In this document: one piece after another, positions 1-12,459 of the stretch
Position numbering within the stretch: the stretch's first letter is position 1
Layout of the letters: every line of letters starts with the position of its first letter
Source of the DNA: Synchiropus splendidus
Taxonomy: Eukaryota; Chordata; Actinopteri; Syngnathiformes; Callionymidae
Reading direction: 5' to 3'
Assembly (NCBI RefSeq): GCF_027744825.2
Contig: NC_071345.1
Location: 4,715,001-4,779,000, forward strand
DNA: 64,000 bases
Notes under the pieces: model-generated
Seen by the model: the letters and a program-made list of their open reading frames with translations, nothing else
What the model was told of the DNA's origin: nothing
The model's database searches: none
Position numbers and translations under genes: made by a program

Positions 1-23
1 GGCCGTCAAAGCAGGTCTAGCAG

Positions 24-36
24 AAGGAAGGTTGTG

Positions 37-90
<54 letters not shown>

Positions 91-112
91 TTATGGAAGC
101 ACAACCTTCCTT
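24..112. repeat. Short inverted repeat around a (TA)n tract
   Basis: Thirteen-base arms AAGGAAGGTTGTG (24-36) and CACAACCTTCCTT (100-112) are exact reverse complements. They enclose an almost pure TA tract (37-88), so the whole segment could extrude as a hairpin. It may be a tiny foldback element grown by microsatellite expansion, but no target duplication is visible. Confidence 0.7.
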
Positions 113-120
113 GTGTATGA

Positions 121-2175
121 GATACACAAAATAAATGTAAAATAATAAATAGTAAATAAAAAGGGGCTTTTCACACTGGGTTCTGTCTCAGGTGGCCTGA
201 GTTCGATTCACCCCCTGCTATGCAGACTCGGACCCATGTGCCTCTGGCGATGTCCCCTTTTCCCTCCTCAGCTGGTGGCGCTCTGCGCAAAATAGCTGGT
301 TTGTGACCCACGGCGAAGCACGTCTCAAGGAAGTCGTGATGAGTCGCGTGACATTATTCAGTTAAGTAAACCTGTTATCAAACACACGCACACATCGCGA
401 GTCCCGGACCGCTGCGCTCCCGTTCCCAAGCACAATTTTCCTGCAGTTCCTGGCCGCACACCACATGGGTTTTGGGAGCTTGAGAAGTTGTTTTTGAACG
501 ATGTTGTGCGGCCATTTATCATGTTTGTGTGTAGTCGCGCTGTACACGTAGTTTCCGACATGTAGAGCAGAGACGCCTAAGACGCGAAGCTCACCCCCCT
601 GCTGAGAGTTTCCCAAGACAAAGTGCTGGTCTCCAGCCTGGATCAAGTCCACAGCCAAAACCCGACTCACTTGTGTTCACATCCCAGACTTCTGAGCAGA
701 AAGAGCTTTGTCTCGAGTCAGAACCCGCAGTGTGAAAGTGTCGTAAAAGAATGACTAGCACATTGCCTTATCGCTAAGGTAGAGTCCCGCAACTATAGAA
801 TGAATGCTCATTTTGGACTCATGTACCTGCGGTCTGGTTCCCAAATTCAGGGACCATAGCTGAGAGAACAAAGGTCAATTGACCTGTAAATCAAATTTGT
901 CTCTTGGCTCAGCTCCTTCTTCACTGACCACACGAAAGTCTCTCGCTTCTACAGAAGGATTTGTCCTCCAACCTGGACAACATATCTCACCCTTATGGTC
1001 TTGGATTTACAGGAGCAGCAAAAAAGTTAAAGTTAATAAAAGAGATAAAAACAGTACTATAAACAACAATAATAATTATGATAATATAGATATTTGTGGA
1101 AAAAAACAATTCAATAAAAACTAAAGATCACAGATCAGATTATTAATGTAGTTGGACATTGGAGTGTTAATGTTAAATATGAAGAGTTGGAGATGCTTTC
1201 TTTTTAGCCTTGTGACTTTGGGTGAAGAAAATCACATCACTGCGAGTGACGGTCTCCCATTTTCAAGAGATTGTTACAAAGATGTACAGCTCTGTGAAGA
1301 ATGACAAATTGCCTTCTGATGTAAGATACTGGGACAACAAGCTATTCATAGTGTTTTCAAAGTCATGGTTCCAACAAAGGATTAAACAAAACAAGCCATC
1401 TTCAAATGTTCCAAACTAAACTCCAAAAAGTTCAGAGAACAGACTGATTAAACAGGAAATTCAAGCGATGTCGTGAGGCTTTCAGAAGTGACAATGGAGA
1501 ATCATGAACCAGAACTTCTCTCACATCCATAGCAACCACTTCTATAATGGTATGACAGGGATCCATCGTACGAGTGGACAGACTTTTTTGGAGATGTGGA
1601 TAAATGGCCTTGGTGTATTTGCAGTGAAGTGGTCTCTAATCTAGGTTAAAGCAGGATTACACTTTTCCCTTACCTCAGCGAAACCATGCATTAACATTTG
1701 GTCACAGTTTCACACAACTGCAATGGAGGATTGTTCCCTATCACACTTAACGCTTCCGAAGAGCAGGTGAAGGGGAAAAGAGTAACTCGCTAGCCCTGCT
1801 GGCTGATATGAAATTATGCAAAAATGACTTCATATTTTCAAATCTCATTGCTGAAAATTCAATTCAATTCAATTTAGGTTGTAATACAAGTAATTACACC
1901 ATGACTGGTTATATATAATTTCATTTTGAGGATTCTGATTATACATCATAATTATTGGAGAATCTTCTTCAGTGGTGAACATTTTTTTTATTGTTTTATT
2001 TTTATTCACTTTATATTATGCATTTAATACTTTTAAAATGTGCATCACTGGTTAATCTAATTTAGGCAAATGTTATATTGCCATTACTTGTTATGGAGAA
2101 AGAAAAATAGACACTTAATATGAGGAGAAGAGATACATTTAATAAAGTAAAAGTAAATAAGTGAATAAAAAACAC
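121..2175. other. Unique sequence, no gene recognised
   Basis: No transposon end, RNA gene or exon-like structure is seen here. The longest open frame is on the minus strand at 362-670 (102 codons); it shows no motif I know and no splice context. A second small frame at 1222-1419 on the plus strand is also unrecognised. A perfect 12-base palindrome GGTCAATTGACC lies near 872. Sequence after 1850 becomes AT-rich. Confidence 0.4.

Positions 2176-2206
<31 letters not shown>
2176..2206 (+). repeat. (TAGA)n microsatellite
   Basis: About seven GATA/TAGA units abut the broken end of the neighbouring MITE, so the microsatellite sits exactly at that element's truncation point. Confidence 0.9.
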
Positions 2207-2693
2207 CGTCTCTCCAGAAGTGAAGAGGTGCCCGGTGCGTGTCCAGCTCTGAATGTGCGCTTCTGTGCAGTTTGGCTGTGACAAAGTCATAAACCAAGTC
2301 ACGCTCTGTCCCAGACTCGCCTCATCCCTGTCCCAGCTACAGCCCACAACAGGACATCAAACCCTGGAGTGGAGGTGTGGAGAGCGAGCACCTCCCCTGT
2401 GACACTCTACCACGGTCCAGTGTGGAGACAGGAAAGGTTTTACACCTCAATATGAAGAAAAAACAGCCAGTAAATGTGGCTAACGGGACACATCTGCATA
2501 CAGAGGCTGCGTTATACACAATAACAAAGCGCATCATGGGGCAGCTGAACGGTCCGCGCACGTTATATTTTTTCTGGCTTTTTCAGGGGCGTTCGAGTTC
2601 TGGATTTTCGTTCGAAATCCGAAACAAAAAAATCTCTACATTTTTGTTCGAACTCTGATTTGTTCGGGACGTTCGAAAACCGAGGCACCACTG
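2207..2693 (-). mobile_element. TA-target MITE, copy 1, truncated
   Basis: One of four copies in this window of a roughly 690-bp non-autonomous DNA element. The intact terminus is at 2693: reverse-complemented it begins CAGTGGTGCCTCGGTTTTCG and is followed by TA (2694-2695), the expected target dinucleotide. The other end is missing about 180 bp and stops at the (TAGA)n tract. Terminal CAGTGG(T/A)(A/G/T)CCTCGG with a TA target is typical of Tc1/mariner elements, probably the pogo/Tigger branch (inference). Open frames on both strands, for example 2377-2658, recur in the other copies but resemble no transposase, so I do not call them genes. Confidence 0.85.
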
Positions 2694-2695
2694 TA

Positions 2696-4462
2696 TTTGT
2701 ACAGAAGTATAAGTGGACGCCTGCAAAGACCCCAGAAGATGATGGGGCAAGTTGTTACATGCATATTTCTGAGCGAGCAGCTCTTGTCTGCCTGTGTATT
2801 CTTCAGCTATAAACATGCATCTAATAAGAGATATAAAAACTTCAAAAAGATTCTGTGGAAATTATGTGAATGACCTATCAGTGGAGGATCAAGCTGTGGT
2901 CAGTTGAATCTTCATTTGGTTGTTATAGTAACTGGTTTACGCTGAACATAGTTCCTCAAACAGACTTGGTGTGCGCAGGCTTCCATTGTCTGCTTCCATT
3001 GTTGAATCTGTTTTAAAGGTGTTCACTTTGAAAACACGTGCCCTAGTTTTTTTTGTTTTTTTTTAAAGGTTGGTGCCAAACACTGATAAAGGTACTGGCC
3101 TGAGAGCAGCATCTTCGATGGCTAAAGGCTTGAAGGCACTCTTGCCTTTTCCCACACATCATTTGTATTCTGATAGTTTTACAATTCAGCTCGATGATGT
3201 TGCGCTTCTGACAACCTCCTAACAAAAACATTTGACTCCTAATCTGGACTTGGTATTCTCACTGCATCCCACATGCTCACAGAAGCAAGTTTATGCACTG
3301 TTTTTTTCTTTTTTTTTTTTTTTGTCCAAGCGTGATAAGAATCTGTTGAAGGTCGTAAGAGGGATCTCATTCTCAGCAGAGATGAGTTCACCGATAGCGT
3401 CGGAACTGTGAGAAGATTAGCCCAGTCTGATTCAACTGCCGCCCCAGTCGTCCCAGTGGTGTCAGCGCTGAAGCTGTGATACCATCACCTCCAGCCGGCC
3501 ACACATGACCCTTTAAGTCCATAAAGGATGGCATTGAACCCGTCGGCTGAAAATAGAGCAAAGAAAAGAGGAAAAGACGGTGGGGGCGCAGATGGTGGGG
3601 CCGCATGTGTGCAACCATTTGTGTCGTTTTTGTTTGACTCTGCTGTATAAAAACGATGAATACATTTAAAACCTTTTGCATGTTTCCACGGATGGAAGCT
3701 TCCAACGAAAACTGGGTTTCTGAGCAGCTAAAATGGCATGATTTGGGGATGATACGGTGCAGAGAGGCTGTTCACGGCGTAGGCGTGTTCTATCTCCTCC
3801 TTTTCCATCATGCCCTTCATTTTTGCAACACATTCATAGGCGTTAAAAAGTTGAACAGTAATTGTCATTTCCCCTCGCGCATTTTTCTGTTCCGCCCATG
3901 CGGCCGCCACCATTCAAAATGTGGTTTGTCTTTGTTGTCATTTTTGCAGATTCAATCTTGACAAGTGGCTCTATTTTAATCCCGCAGATCTTAGAACGTT
4001 GAAGGTTCCTCACCACTTTACATATTCCACTATTCACTGCAAGCCCTTGCTTGTTTCATTTGCACAACAAAAAAAAAATAAATGTTTGCTGCAACTGACA
4101 AGGAGCCAAGTTTAAAAATAAAATTGCATCTAAAAGGTGCTCATTATTGCCAAGAAAGACGTTTGTAAAAGAAAAACAAAAGCGCTTTAATCAGGTTGTC
4201 ATGCTGGTTTGGATAATAAAACAGCATCCTTTGACAGGAAGCCTGGTTGAGAAGCAATCAGATTTTGTGCCGTTTTGTGGAAAATATTGTGCAAAATAAA
4301 GCAATAAAAGGATCTGAATTATATTATTATGTAACACAAATAGAGAGGATATTTTAGCGATCAGGATGCCAAATTGAATGCTTTGGATTTCAGGTTTGAA
4401 TTTCATTTTCTGGCTCTGACAAGCAGGACAAGATGGTGCGTGAGGTCTCCCTGTTATGTGGT
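2696..4462. other. Unique sequence with poly-T tracts
   Basis: No gene or recognised repeat. T-rich runs occur at 3047-3064 and 3301-3323. Overlapping open frames on both strands between 3388 and 4115 have no recognisable domain and look like chance frames. Confidence 0.4.
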
Positions 4463-4635
4463 CAGTGATGGGGTCATGAGGCTTCATGAAACAGTCTTCA
4501 TTCTCGATATAAAAATGATGTGAGGTTTCATTGAAGTAATTGTTGGAAGCCAAAGATTTTTGCAGCAGGGAGCGCCATCTAGTGGGCTTTGAAAATGAGG
4601 ACACTGTTTCATGAAGCCTCACCAGCACATCACTA
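4463..4635. mobile_element. 173-bp hAT-like MITE, copy 1
   Basis: The element opens CAGTGATGG and closes CATCACTA. Inside each end is a long inverted repeat built on GAGGCTTCATGAAACAG, running into a CTCATTTTC-like block. The length of 173 bp is the same as the copy at 47181-47353. The CAGTG-type termini and the 8-bp duplication seen around that sister copy point to the hAT superfamily. Flanks here (TATGTGGT and CAAGTCGG) do not match, so this copy is older or its duplication has decayed. No transposase is encoded. Confidence 0.8.
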
Positions 4636-4818
4636 CAAGTCGGATCTTTGTAGCAACATGGTAATGAAAGACACGATGTTTTGTCCTCAGAAGAAGTATT
4701 GTGTCAAGTTAGAGGTCAAACTTGAAGTGAAAATTGTAACAAAGTGCCATCACGTGTTTGAAAAAAAAAAAAAACCACATATATATATATATATGGCTTT
4801 CCACACCTACTTCTCACA

Positions 4819-5653
4819 TGTTACTCACTTTGTTGATAAGCGTGTCCTCACATCCTGGGCCTTCACTTGCTTTTTTCCCTCTGTTCCTTTGGCACACGGC
4901 TGGAGCCGATTAACCCCTGATGTACTTGATGACATAAACACCTGGGCTCCAGCAACGTGTGCCAGATCGTTGCTTCTTGTTTGCTGGATCGTCACCTTTA
5001 CCACATTGTTTCCTGTCAGTGCTTCTAGTTGCTGTGAGTCTCTTGCTGGTTCCCATGAGTTTGCCTATTTGTCTCCCGTTTCCAGAGTTTTTTGGACCCC
5101 TCGTTTTCCCGGTGGTAACTCCCGATTCTCGTGGCTCTCCTTTGTTCGGTTTCTCGTTCTGTGTGCTAGCTAGCTCATCCAACTCCTGGTTCTCATTGTC
5201 TCGGTCTCTCATTCTGTCAGCTAGCTTATTTTGGATTTTTCTGTGGTGCCTGTTTGTTTCTTTGTGCTTCCGTGTGCTCCCTTGTTTCCTTTGTAGTTTA
5301 TTCTCCGTTTCATTTGTGATTTAAGTTTGTTTTCTCCCGGTTCGGTGACGATTTCGGTTTGGACTTTTTACTCATGTTTGTGCACTTCTGTTAGTTTGGT
5401 TACTGTTTTTTCATTCTGCATTTGCTCTGTTTCTCCCGGTTCGGTGACGCTTTCTGTTGAGTTTCTGTTTGTTTAATTATTAAATATTATTTCTTACTTG
5501 CTCCTGCCTCATTGCAACTTTCACCATTTGCGATTGGGTCCCACTCCACGTCCTCAATACGTGGCCTTTAACTACGCGTTCCTCGCAACGTGACATCCCA
5601 GTTCCACGTCTTCCACACGTGGCTTTAGCGCCCACGTCCCTTGACTCGTTACA
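4819..5653 (+). mobile_element. Degraded LTR, Ty3/gypsy-like
   Basis: The block around 4890-4975 (GGCACACGGCTGGAGCC, then CACCTGGGCTCCAGCAACG and GTGCCAGATCGT) matches the U3/R region of the well-bounded LTR at 26708-27178. The candidate limits are TGTTAC at 4819 and GTTACA ending at 5653, but no target duplication supports them. An ATTAAA at about 5478 could be the poly(A) signal. A segment containing CTCCCGGTTCGGTGACG occurs twice about 100 bp apart (near 5334 and 5434), an internal tandem duplication. Three CACGT...ACGTGG motifs lie at 5547-5630. No gag or pol frame is adjacent. Confidence 0.55.
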
Positions 5654-7170
5654 ATGTGCTTTTGAAAACTTTATCCTGGTCCATTATTCCTGCACTCTTA
5701 TTTCCATATTAGCCTCCTGGGACTGGGTTTGGTAGAGAATATTCACATTATATTTGAGTATGACAATGAGAGCAGGCTTAAATGTCGCCTGGTTTACTAT
5801 TGAGTCCTTTAAATGGCTGACTCATTTTTTTTCAGTTTTTCTTTCTTAAAAAAAAAGTACCTGGGGGGACCTGAAAACCCACGGTCATCTGAGGGGCATT
5901 ATATACCAGGTGACACATTATGTATACAGTAAAAATAGCGTACACATGACGTCTGTATATGTCACGGAAGGTAGAAAATATCCAAGACCAAAGTCCATTT
6001 TCTCAACATGGAGTGAAATTATTTTGTCAATCGTGGCTGAGAACAAAACATGCTTGACACTTAAAGACGACAACAAAACAGACTAAATAAATTCAGAACT
6101 GTGGATGCATTTAAAGGGTGTAGTAACACCCCCGGATCCATGGCTTCATTACAGCAGGCTTCAATACCTGTGAGCAAACGCAGCCTCACAAAATGTCCTT
6201 AAGAAAGAAAAACAACTGCTTTCGTCGGAAACGTCGGCCAGCTGCTTGACAGGCGTCTCACAATGACAGCATCCATCACACAAAAGGTCATTTCCTCGAA
6301 AATCTGATCTTGCTCCTTGCACTCTCCGTGTCTGTATTTCCTCATTGCATACATGCGTTCTCAAGTTAAAATGAAGTCCTGGAATGTTTCCTCCCTGAGG
6401 AGGTTTGCCCTCAGAGTGTATCAACAACTCAATATGATCCGAGATGAAAAACAAGATATATTGGGATTTGCACACCACAACTCTGCACCACCTCAGGAAC
6501 GGCTGTTTCCACACTGACACCGAGGCTTTATTAGTCTCTTTATTTCACAAAGTTGATCTAGTTTTAAAGTTTTATTGTTCCTCGCAGAGAGGAAAACTCC
6601 CCGCCTAATAAAGCCCACGGCGTCTTGTTATCACTTAATAAGGTTACGTGATAAAATCGGAATCCGTGTCAACGACAGAAAATCCTCATCTCCTGCTGTC
6701 TGAGCAGGTTCAATACCTGGTTTGGAAAAATTACAGCTCACTGCAAGTGTTATTATTGAATAATGATGTTGTAAATCAGAATCATCTCGGACGTGTTAAA
6801 ATTGGATTCAAATTATTGCAGGATATCCAGAAATGGCTTTGAAAATGAAATGCAGCAAAGGTGTACACGTCAATTATATCGTTCATTTGGTGCGACAAAA
6901 GGTGCGTTCAAGACTAAAATAAATATTAGGTGAAGGCAAAGGAAAAAATATCAAGTCATTTAGAGAATAAGCCTGAGCCAGGAATGATATCTGAAATCAT
7001 GAATTGAAACAAAACAAGATTGACTTGTGCATATGTAACACGTATGTTTTTGTTATGTGTGAAGTTGGTCAAAATTCCTTTCATTGCTGTTGGTTTTCTA
7101 TTTTTATTTTGAGAGCCATTACTTTGTTTTTTTTTCGGGGACTTTTATTTTGAAGGGCAACACTCTGCAT
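5654..7170. other. Unique sequence, nothing recognised
   Basis: AT-rich unique sequence without transposon termini. The open frames at 6161-6520 (minus) and 6317-6517 (plus) overlap antisense to each other and carry no known motif. Confidence 0.4.
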
Positions 7171-7573
7171 TGTAACGGAAGTTCAGCAGTTCGCTCTGTT
7201 TTTGTTGGACTCCGTCAGTGGGCAGGTGAAACACCCCGCTCTGCCTGAAAATAATGTTACCATCGAAACCACTCATTATTCAAGTGGAGATACGAACTGT
7301 ACTGTTCATATAAGCGCCATAAACTTTCGGTTTTGTGTCTAATTGTGAATGTTTCATGGAGTTGTCGTCATGTTCGGTAAAAGTGTGCTAAGCTGGATGT
7401 GCATGCTTCATGGTGACTGTGTATTTTGATGTGTAGGTGAGCAGCGGTTGTGTCGAGACCCCATCCCAGTGTGACTTTTTGTTCCGTGGTGGATGTCCAG
7501 TAAAGAAAACTGAGAAACCTGAAACTTGAGTGGACACATTCTGTTGGACCAGCAAAGGAATAGAGGGGTTACA
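7171..7573 (+). mobile_element. Candidate solo LTR
   Basis: The segment is bounded by TGTAAC (7171) and GTTACA (ending 7573), giving the TG...CA ends of an LTR with a perfect 6-base terminal inverted repeat. A TATA-like CATATAAGCG lies near 7297. The A-rich, GTGGAC-containing 3' part at 7500-7560 resembles an R/U5 region. The flanking bases (TGCAT and CATAA) do not form a clear duplication and no primer-binding site follows, so this would be a solo LTR. It is not obviously the same family as 26708-27178. Confidence 0.45.
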
Positions 7574-7739
7574 CATAAAATGATGACTCCCCAGACAAGA
7601 CTGGGCAGGAACACACTCCAGATACATAGGGGAAAAAGGCGGGGGGTGCTTGTACAGGTCAGCAGTCCATTGTCGGATGCCTATAAATAAACCTCTTAAC
7701 TGGAGATCAGAGTCAAGAAAGTGAAACAAATTGAGAAGC

Positions 7740-8470
7740 TATTTTTGCCCAACCTTTTATGAACAATGCAAGATGGGCGCTCGAGTCTGCAACCTGGACA
7801 AGTTCCACCTATCAGTGACTTCACTTGGACTCAAAGGAAAAAGACACAAGACCCGACTCGGACTTGCGATTCAAATGTTTCAAATGTTTCCTTCCCGACC
7901 GACAACATTCCCCCTTTGGTTGGTGACAGACACTATATAGGTAAATAACTGGCCAACTGCGACATGAACAGGTGTAGAATCAAAGATGCTGCGTCGACCA
8001 GGTGAAGTTTATCAGACATCTCAAAATGCATCCAGAGAAATCGGTCAAGAAACGGAGTGCAGCATTAGCATTAGCACCAGTGAACTGTCAGCTAGCTCGG
8101 TTCCTGTCCAAAAGGAGTTGGCGTCACAACGATGATGTCACTGTCCCGTCTGACTCGGGTCTCACATCGCAACAATAACATCACACAACCGAATGCGGCT
8201 CATTTTATTATCACAAACTATTTAGCTAGTCTTCCATTATAAAAAGCAGCAAACTATTGTTGTAAACACAGACATAACACCCATGCAATTCATGCTAATG
8301 TTAACATCTTTTATTTTCTTCATTTTTCTCTCTGCTAGTTACGATAGGATATCGGCTGTAAGTTATAGCTAGCTTATTCCAATTATACAACTTGAGGTTA
8401 GACTTGGACTCGTGACCATACACTTGAGACTTGACTTGGACTTGGAAAAAAATGACTCAGGTGTAGGTGT
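7740..8470. mobile_element. Possible DNA transposon remnant with CTTGGACT-rich ends
   Basis: Both ends carry repeated CTTGGACT/GACTTGGACT words (7826-7865 and about 8400-8447), a layout seen in non-autonomous fish DNA elements. The interior includes AGCATTAGCATTAGCACC near 8067. No clean terminal inverted repeat or target duplication could be placed, so the boundaries are approximate and the class is uncertain. Confidence 0.35.
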
Positions 8471-10821
8471 TCATGACTGTGGACATAAGCATAGCCATCG
8501 AAGCAAACAAAACCCCCGACATATTTTACAATGCACATCTTTAAAAAAAAAAAAAAAAGGATGTAACGTAACACTGTTTATCGTTCTAACCCACAAAATG
8601 TCGATGTGAGCCAGGGGCAAAATTGAATATGCTTTCATCCTTAAACATAACTTGAAGATTTTTATCTTTTAATTATTCAACAGCAACTTCATTTTTTCGA
8701 AGCCTGGATGTTAGCTCAAGCATCCGCTGCAGACGCGTAGGTGGCTAGTCGGAGAGAGAGTCTTGAGCGCTTCACCTCTTGGCCCAAGTCTGTTTCTCAA
8801 TCACAACAGGGAGAAAACAGAGGAAGGAAGGAAGGAACGCTCCCTCTCTCTCCCTCTTGCTTTCACACTCACCGAGAGAATATCGGTAACACACATCGGC
8901 TCCATTGATAAACTGTGACTCACCATCCACATCTTCCTCCAACTGATAACAAAATACATTGCCTCAAACTTCACATCTTATCTGCAATTATCACAAGAAA
9001 CTCGGATGAACTTTTCCCTGGTGCATCACCTCAAGCTCGGGAAATAAAGTCCAGATTCCGGAGCAGGAGCGCTACATTTTTTTAAACATTGATTTCCCTG
9101 TTTGTGTCTGATGTCTCTTCAGTTCATCTGCATGAAAAACAAAGATGATAGAATGAGAAAGGAAATTCATATTACAGGAAGGACTACACTGGGGAGGGGC
9201 TTCTAAAAATGTCTATGATCCTTAAAAACATGCTGCAATATACCCTCATTTCTAACTGAGTTATTTAAATCTGAGGACATTGAGAACCTGGCCGATATTT
9301 GCAGGTCCAGAAATGTTTAAATTTACATGTCACCAGTTGGCTGTGACTTTCAAAGCAGAACTGGCAGGGATTGGTTTCAGTCTTGAGCAGGAGACTTGGC
9401 GACTTGAAGTGAACTCATGGTACGTTAACTCTTTAACTGAGTAAAAGGGGTATTTCAAGCATGGTATGAAAAATACTTTCATCTTAACAGCGCCTGACAC
9501 TGTCTTCTTCTGTCTGCATTTCCGATCTGGGGATGCCTCAGCAAGTCAGCCTTCACCTATCTTCATCATCCTCACAAGTCACCCATGTCCTCCACACGTC
9601 CTGGTGTACTGCATTCTTCAACCTCTACTTCACACCCACTGTCAACCTCAGTACTCTGCCTCATCTAACGTAGCTTCCTGTGCCTTATTCACTCTATAAA
9701 TACAGGAGTGAAACTCAAGGTACGTGGTCCAAATCCGACTGGCCAAGTCATTTTCCCGCAACAGCTTGTCAATGTTTGAAGAAAATTATTAAATTCAATG
9801 CAGTCATACTGTGTATAATACGCAGTTTTTTCTTATATTTTACTGCAATTACAACAGAAAAAGCTTTGTTTCCACTATCTTCCGGTCTCCAGTAATTCCG
9901 CCCTGCCTTCACTCTCTTCCTCACCATCAGCATAGAGTCACTTCAAAAAACACAAGACTGCAAAACTTTTTTTTGTCTATTTGCGTACTACTATACACAT
10001 TTATACAGTAAATGTTTTGGCAAACAAGACATATAGGCAACCCAACTTCTTACTCAGATTTCTCATGGAAACCTACCTGTGTGAAGAGTGTTTCTTTTTC
10101 CTTTTTTTTTTTCAGTAATAAAGCAAAAATGTTGCTTCTCATACTCCACTACCACTTTTCAGAGTGAATATTTCTGTGTCTATGCCATGGTCTTGTTTTG
10201 GTACCAGTGTTTTCCTGAGTGAATTCCGTCTGTATTGTGTGCTTATTTTGAAGAGCAGGGGCAAAACCTACAACCACTGTGAGCAAGCATTCAAGTATAA
10301 ATGTGTCCTGGAAGTCCAGGGGTCGCTATGGCAACAACATAATGTGCGCTGAATGCACTCGAAAACAGAATTTCCAAGTGCTTTTCAAAAAAAGGCGGAG
10401 CTGTTTTCAAGCACAAGTCAGGTGAACGATATTGCAAGCGAGCGTGTCAGTTTGTGAAGGTTATTAAATGATGAGTCAAAATAGAATGAAAAAGCAGAAT
10501 CTGCCCCTCATTCATCCACACGCTGCATTTGTACGAGCTGAAAAAGCAAGATCAGTAGATGGATTTGGTGATGAACTGAAGGCACCGTCTGGAGTCCACC
10601 AAGCATGAAGTGGACTCATATTCTCAGACACATTAATCATCCTGTCAAGTTGATATCAAGTACATTTATCATTAATAAATTAGCCGCTGGTGGCTGCGAA
10701 GTGAGGCTCTGAGAGAAGGTGTGTGTGGTTTGAGAAGTAGTCATTAAATCAAAGAAAACATGATGGGTGAGATGCGAAATGGTTAAACTAGCATCGCAGC
10801 CTGTCCAAAATAACCTCTAGC
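8471..10821. other. Unique sequence, possible old retroelement traces
   Basis: No gene recognised. Short purine/pyrimidine tracts (GGAAGG repeats and CTCTC near 8820-8865) and poly-A/T runs are present. The stretch 9530-9690 is CT-rich and could be an old LINE 3' remnant, but no diagnostic motif is readable. Confidence 0.35.
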
Positions 10822-11329
10822 GCAACCTGCGGCCCGGGGGCCTTATGCGGCCCTTTGCCTGTGTTTTTGTGGCCCTCCTTAGCTCAGACAAAAAAAATTA
10901 TATAATTGATAAGTAGTCATTTTTCAGTATTCAGCACTGTTTCCGTTTTAGCGAGTACTGGTTCAACAGTACACATTCATGGCTAAATTTTTTGTTTCTT
11001 CTTTTTGTTTATGACTATCATTTTTTTTGTTGAAAGAAAGAAAATTGAAATACATTTTTAAATAATTGTCTTTTTATCTTTGATGTTTGGGCCATAGTTT
11101 TATTATGATTTCTGTTCAACTAAAATGCATATAAAATGATTTCTTATAGGGTTCATGCCATATTTGCAGTTCTTAATATTCTTGCTTCCATACAGTATTT
11201 ACTGGCTCATTTTGTACACGTTACTTTATCCGTTCCGTTGTCATCGTCACCTTTCTTTGGGCATGATGGCCCCTCACAACACTCACACTTTATAATGTGG
11301 CCCTTCAGGAAATGTATCTGCCACCTCTG
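10822..11329 (+). mobile_element. hAT-type non-autonomous element
   Basis: The left part reads GCAACCTGCGGCCCGGGGG and the right part ends TGTGGCCC...CCACCTCTG, the 'CTGCGGCCC' signature ends common in vertebrate hAT elements. The flanks CTCTAGCG (10815-10822) and CTCTAGCA (11330-11337) agree at 7 of 8 bases, consistent with an 8-bp target duplication once a few terminal bases are allowed as lost. The interior is AT-rich without a transposase frame. Confidence 0.65.
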
Positions 11330-11994
11330 CTCTAGCATTTTCTTTCGTGAAAAAAATAAAATTTCAAAAAAAAGAAAAGAATAGAGAGAAAGAAAAAAGA
11401 ATGCTTTAATTTAATGTTTGAAAGTTGAAAAAATAATTTATTTATTTACACAGACTTTTGCGATTGCTTCACCGAGTTCATGTTCATTGATGCTTTTGTT
11501 GTGCTTGATGTAGCTTGAAATTCTTTGTGAATATAGATGGAAATGATTTTATATGTATTTAATTAAGCGTGTTGCTATTGTAAGTGAGGACGGCTCATTA
11601 TGTAACAGTTACGGCTATTGTTTGCCGAGATCAGCGGAGGTGACCTTTTCAGTGACGCCACGTGTTTAAGGTTTTCTTTCAAGACAATTTGCTTTTGTAT
11701 AGACATAGTGGACTTCACTTTCCAGTAATAATGAACTATCTCAACAGTGAACTCACATCTGTTGGAAGTGAACAACAGCTATTACATCATTCACCAAGTT
11801 CCAGTGCGTCAGACCTGAGCGGCCTGATGCCTTGTGATAACAATACATAATATAGAAGTAATAATATATGAGTTTTTTGCCCTTCATTAATATTAATCTG
11901 AATGAGTAGATCAATGGAACAGCAGGTGGCAGCGGTGTTCCAGAAGTCGCTCGCATAACCCAGTCGAAACTGAGCATGGCGGTCACTCATGCTT
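11330..11994. other. AT-rich unique sequence
   Basis: Nothing recognised apart from homopurine/A-rich runs at 11345-11400. Small opposing open frames at 11575-11850 carry no motif. Confidence 0.4.
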
Positions 11995-12135
11995 CATGAT
12001 TGGCTGGTGAGGCTTCATGAAACAGCGTCTACATTTACAGATGACACTCACTGCCCTCAATTCCTTTGCTTTGAACGGCTATTTAAATTAAACCTCACAT
12101 CATTTTTAAACCAACACCGCCACCGTCTGAGCAAC
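11995..12135 (+). mobile_element. 173-bp MITE family, partial copy
   Basis: Reads CATGATTGGCTGGTGAGGCTTCATGAAACAG and continues into AACCTCACATCATTTTTAAA, the interior of this family as seen at 50731-50897. The distal terminal repeat (GTTTCATGAAGCCTC) is absent, so the copy is truncated on its right side. Confidence 0.7.
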
Positions 12136-12459
12136 AAATTGATGCTAAATTTGATATTAAAATTGTATTGACACTAAAAATGAGTATACGGAGTACACAT
12201 ATTAGTATACAAAAAAAACAATGTCACGTGTTTGTCTTTAATCTATTTTTAACAACTTAAAAGGTTGTTTTAAAAAGACGGGATGATGTATATAATTTTG
12301 CGTTTCTCTCATTCATAGTCTGTCAATTGTATTTATTTATATTATGTGTATTTTTCCTCTGTCATCCCCACCCAATTTATTTTGCCCTTTACGCACCAAT
12401 AAAAAGTTACAACACAAAGGTAATTCCCATCTTTCTTCTTCTTTTTCTTTTTCTTTCTC

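Noticed and set aside
170..260. GAGTTCGATTCAC near 203, resembling a tRNA/SINE B box
   Set aside because: No A box at the proper distance, no cloverleaf and no second copy in the window.
362..670. 102-codon minus-strand frame near the left edge
   Set aside because: No recognisable domain, no splice or promoter context, and an overlapping frame at 358-561 is open as well. Left unassigned rather than called a gene.
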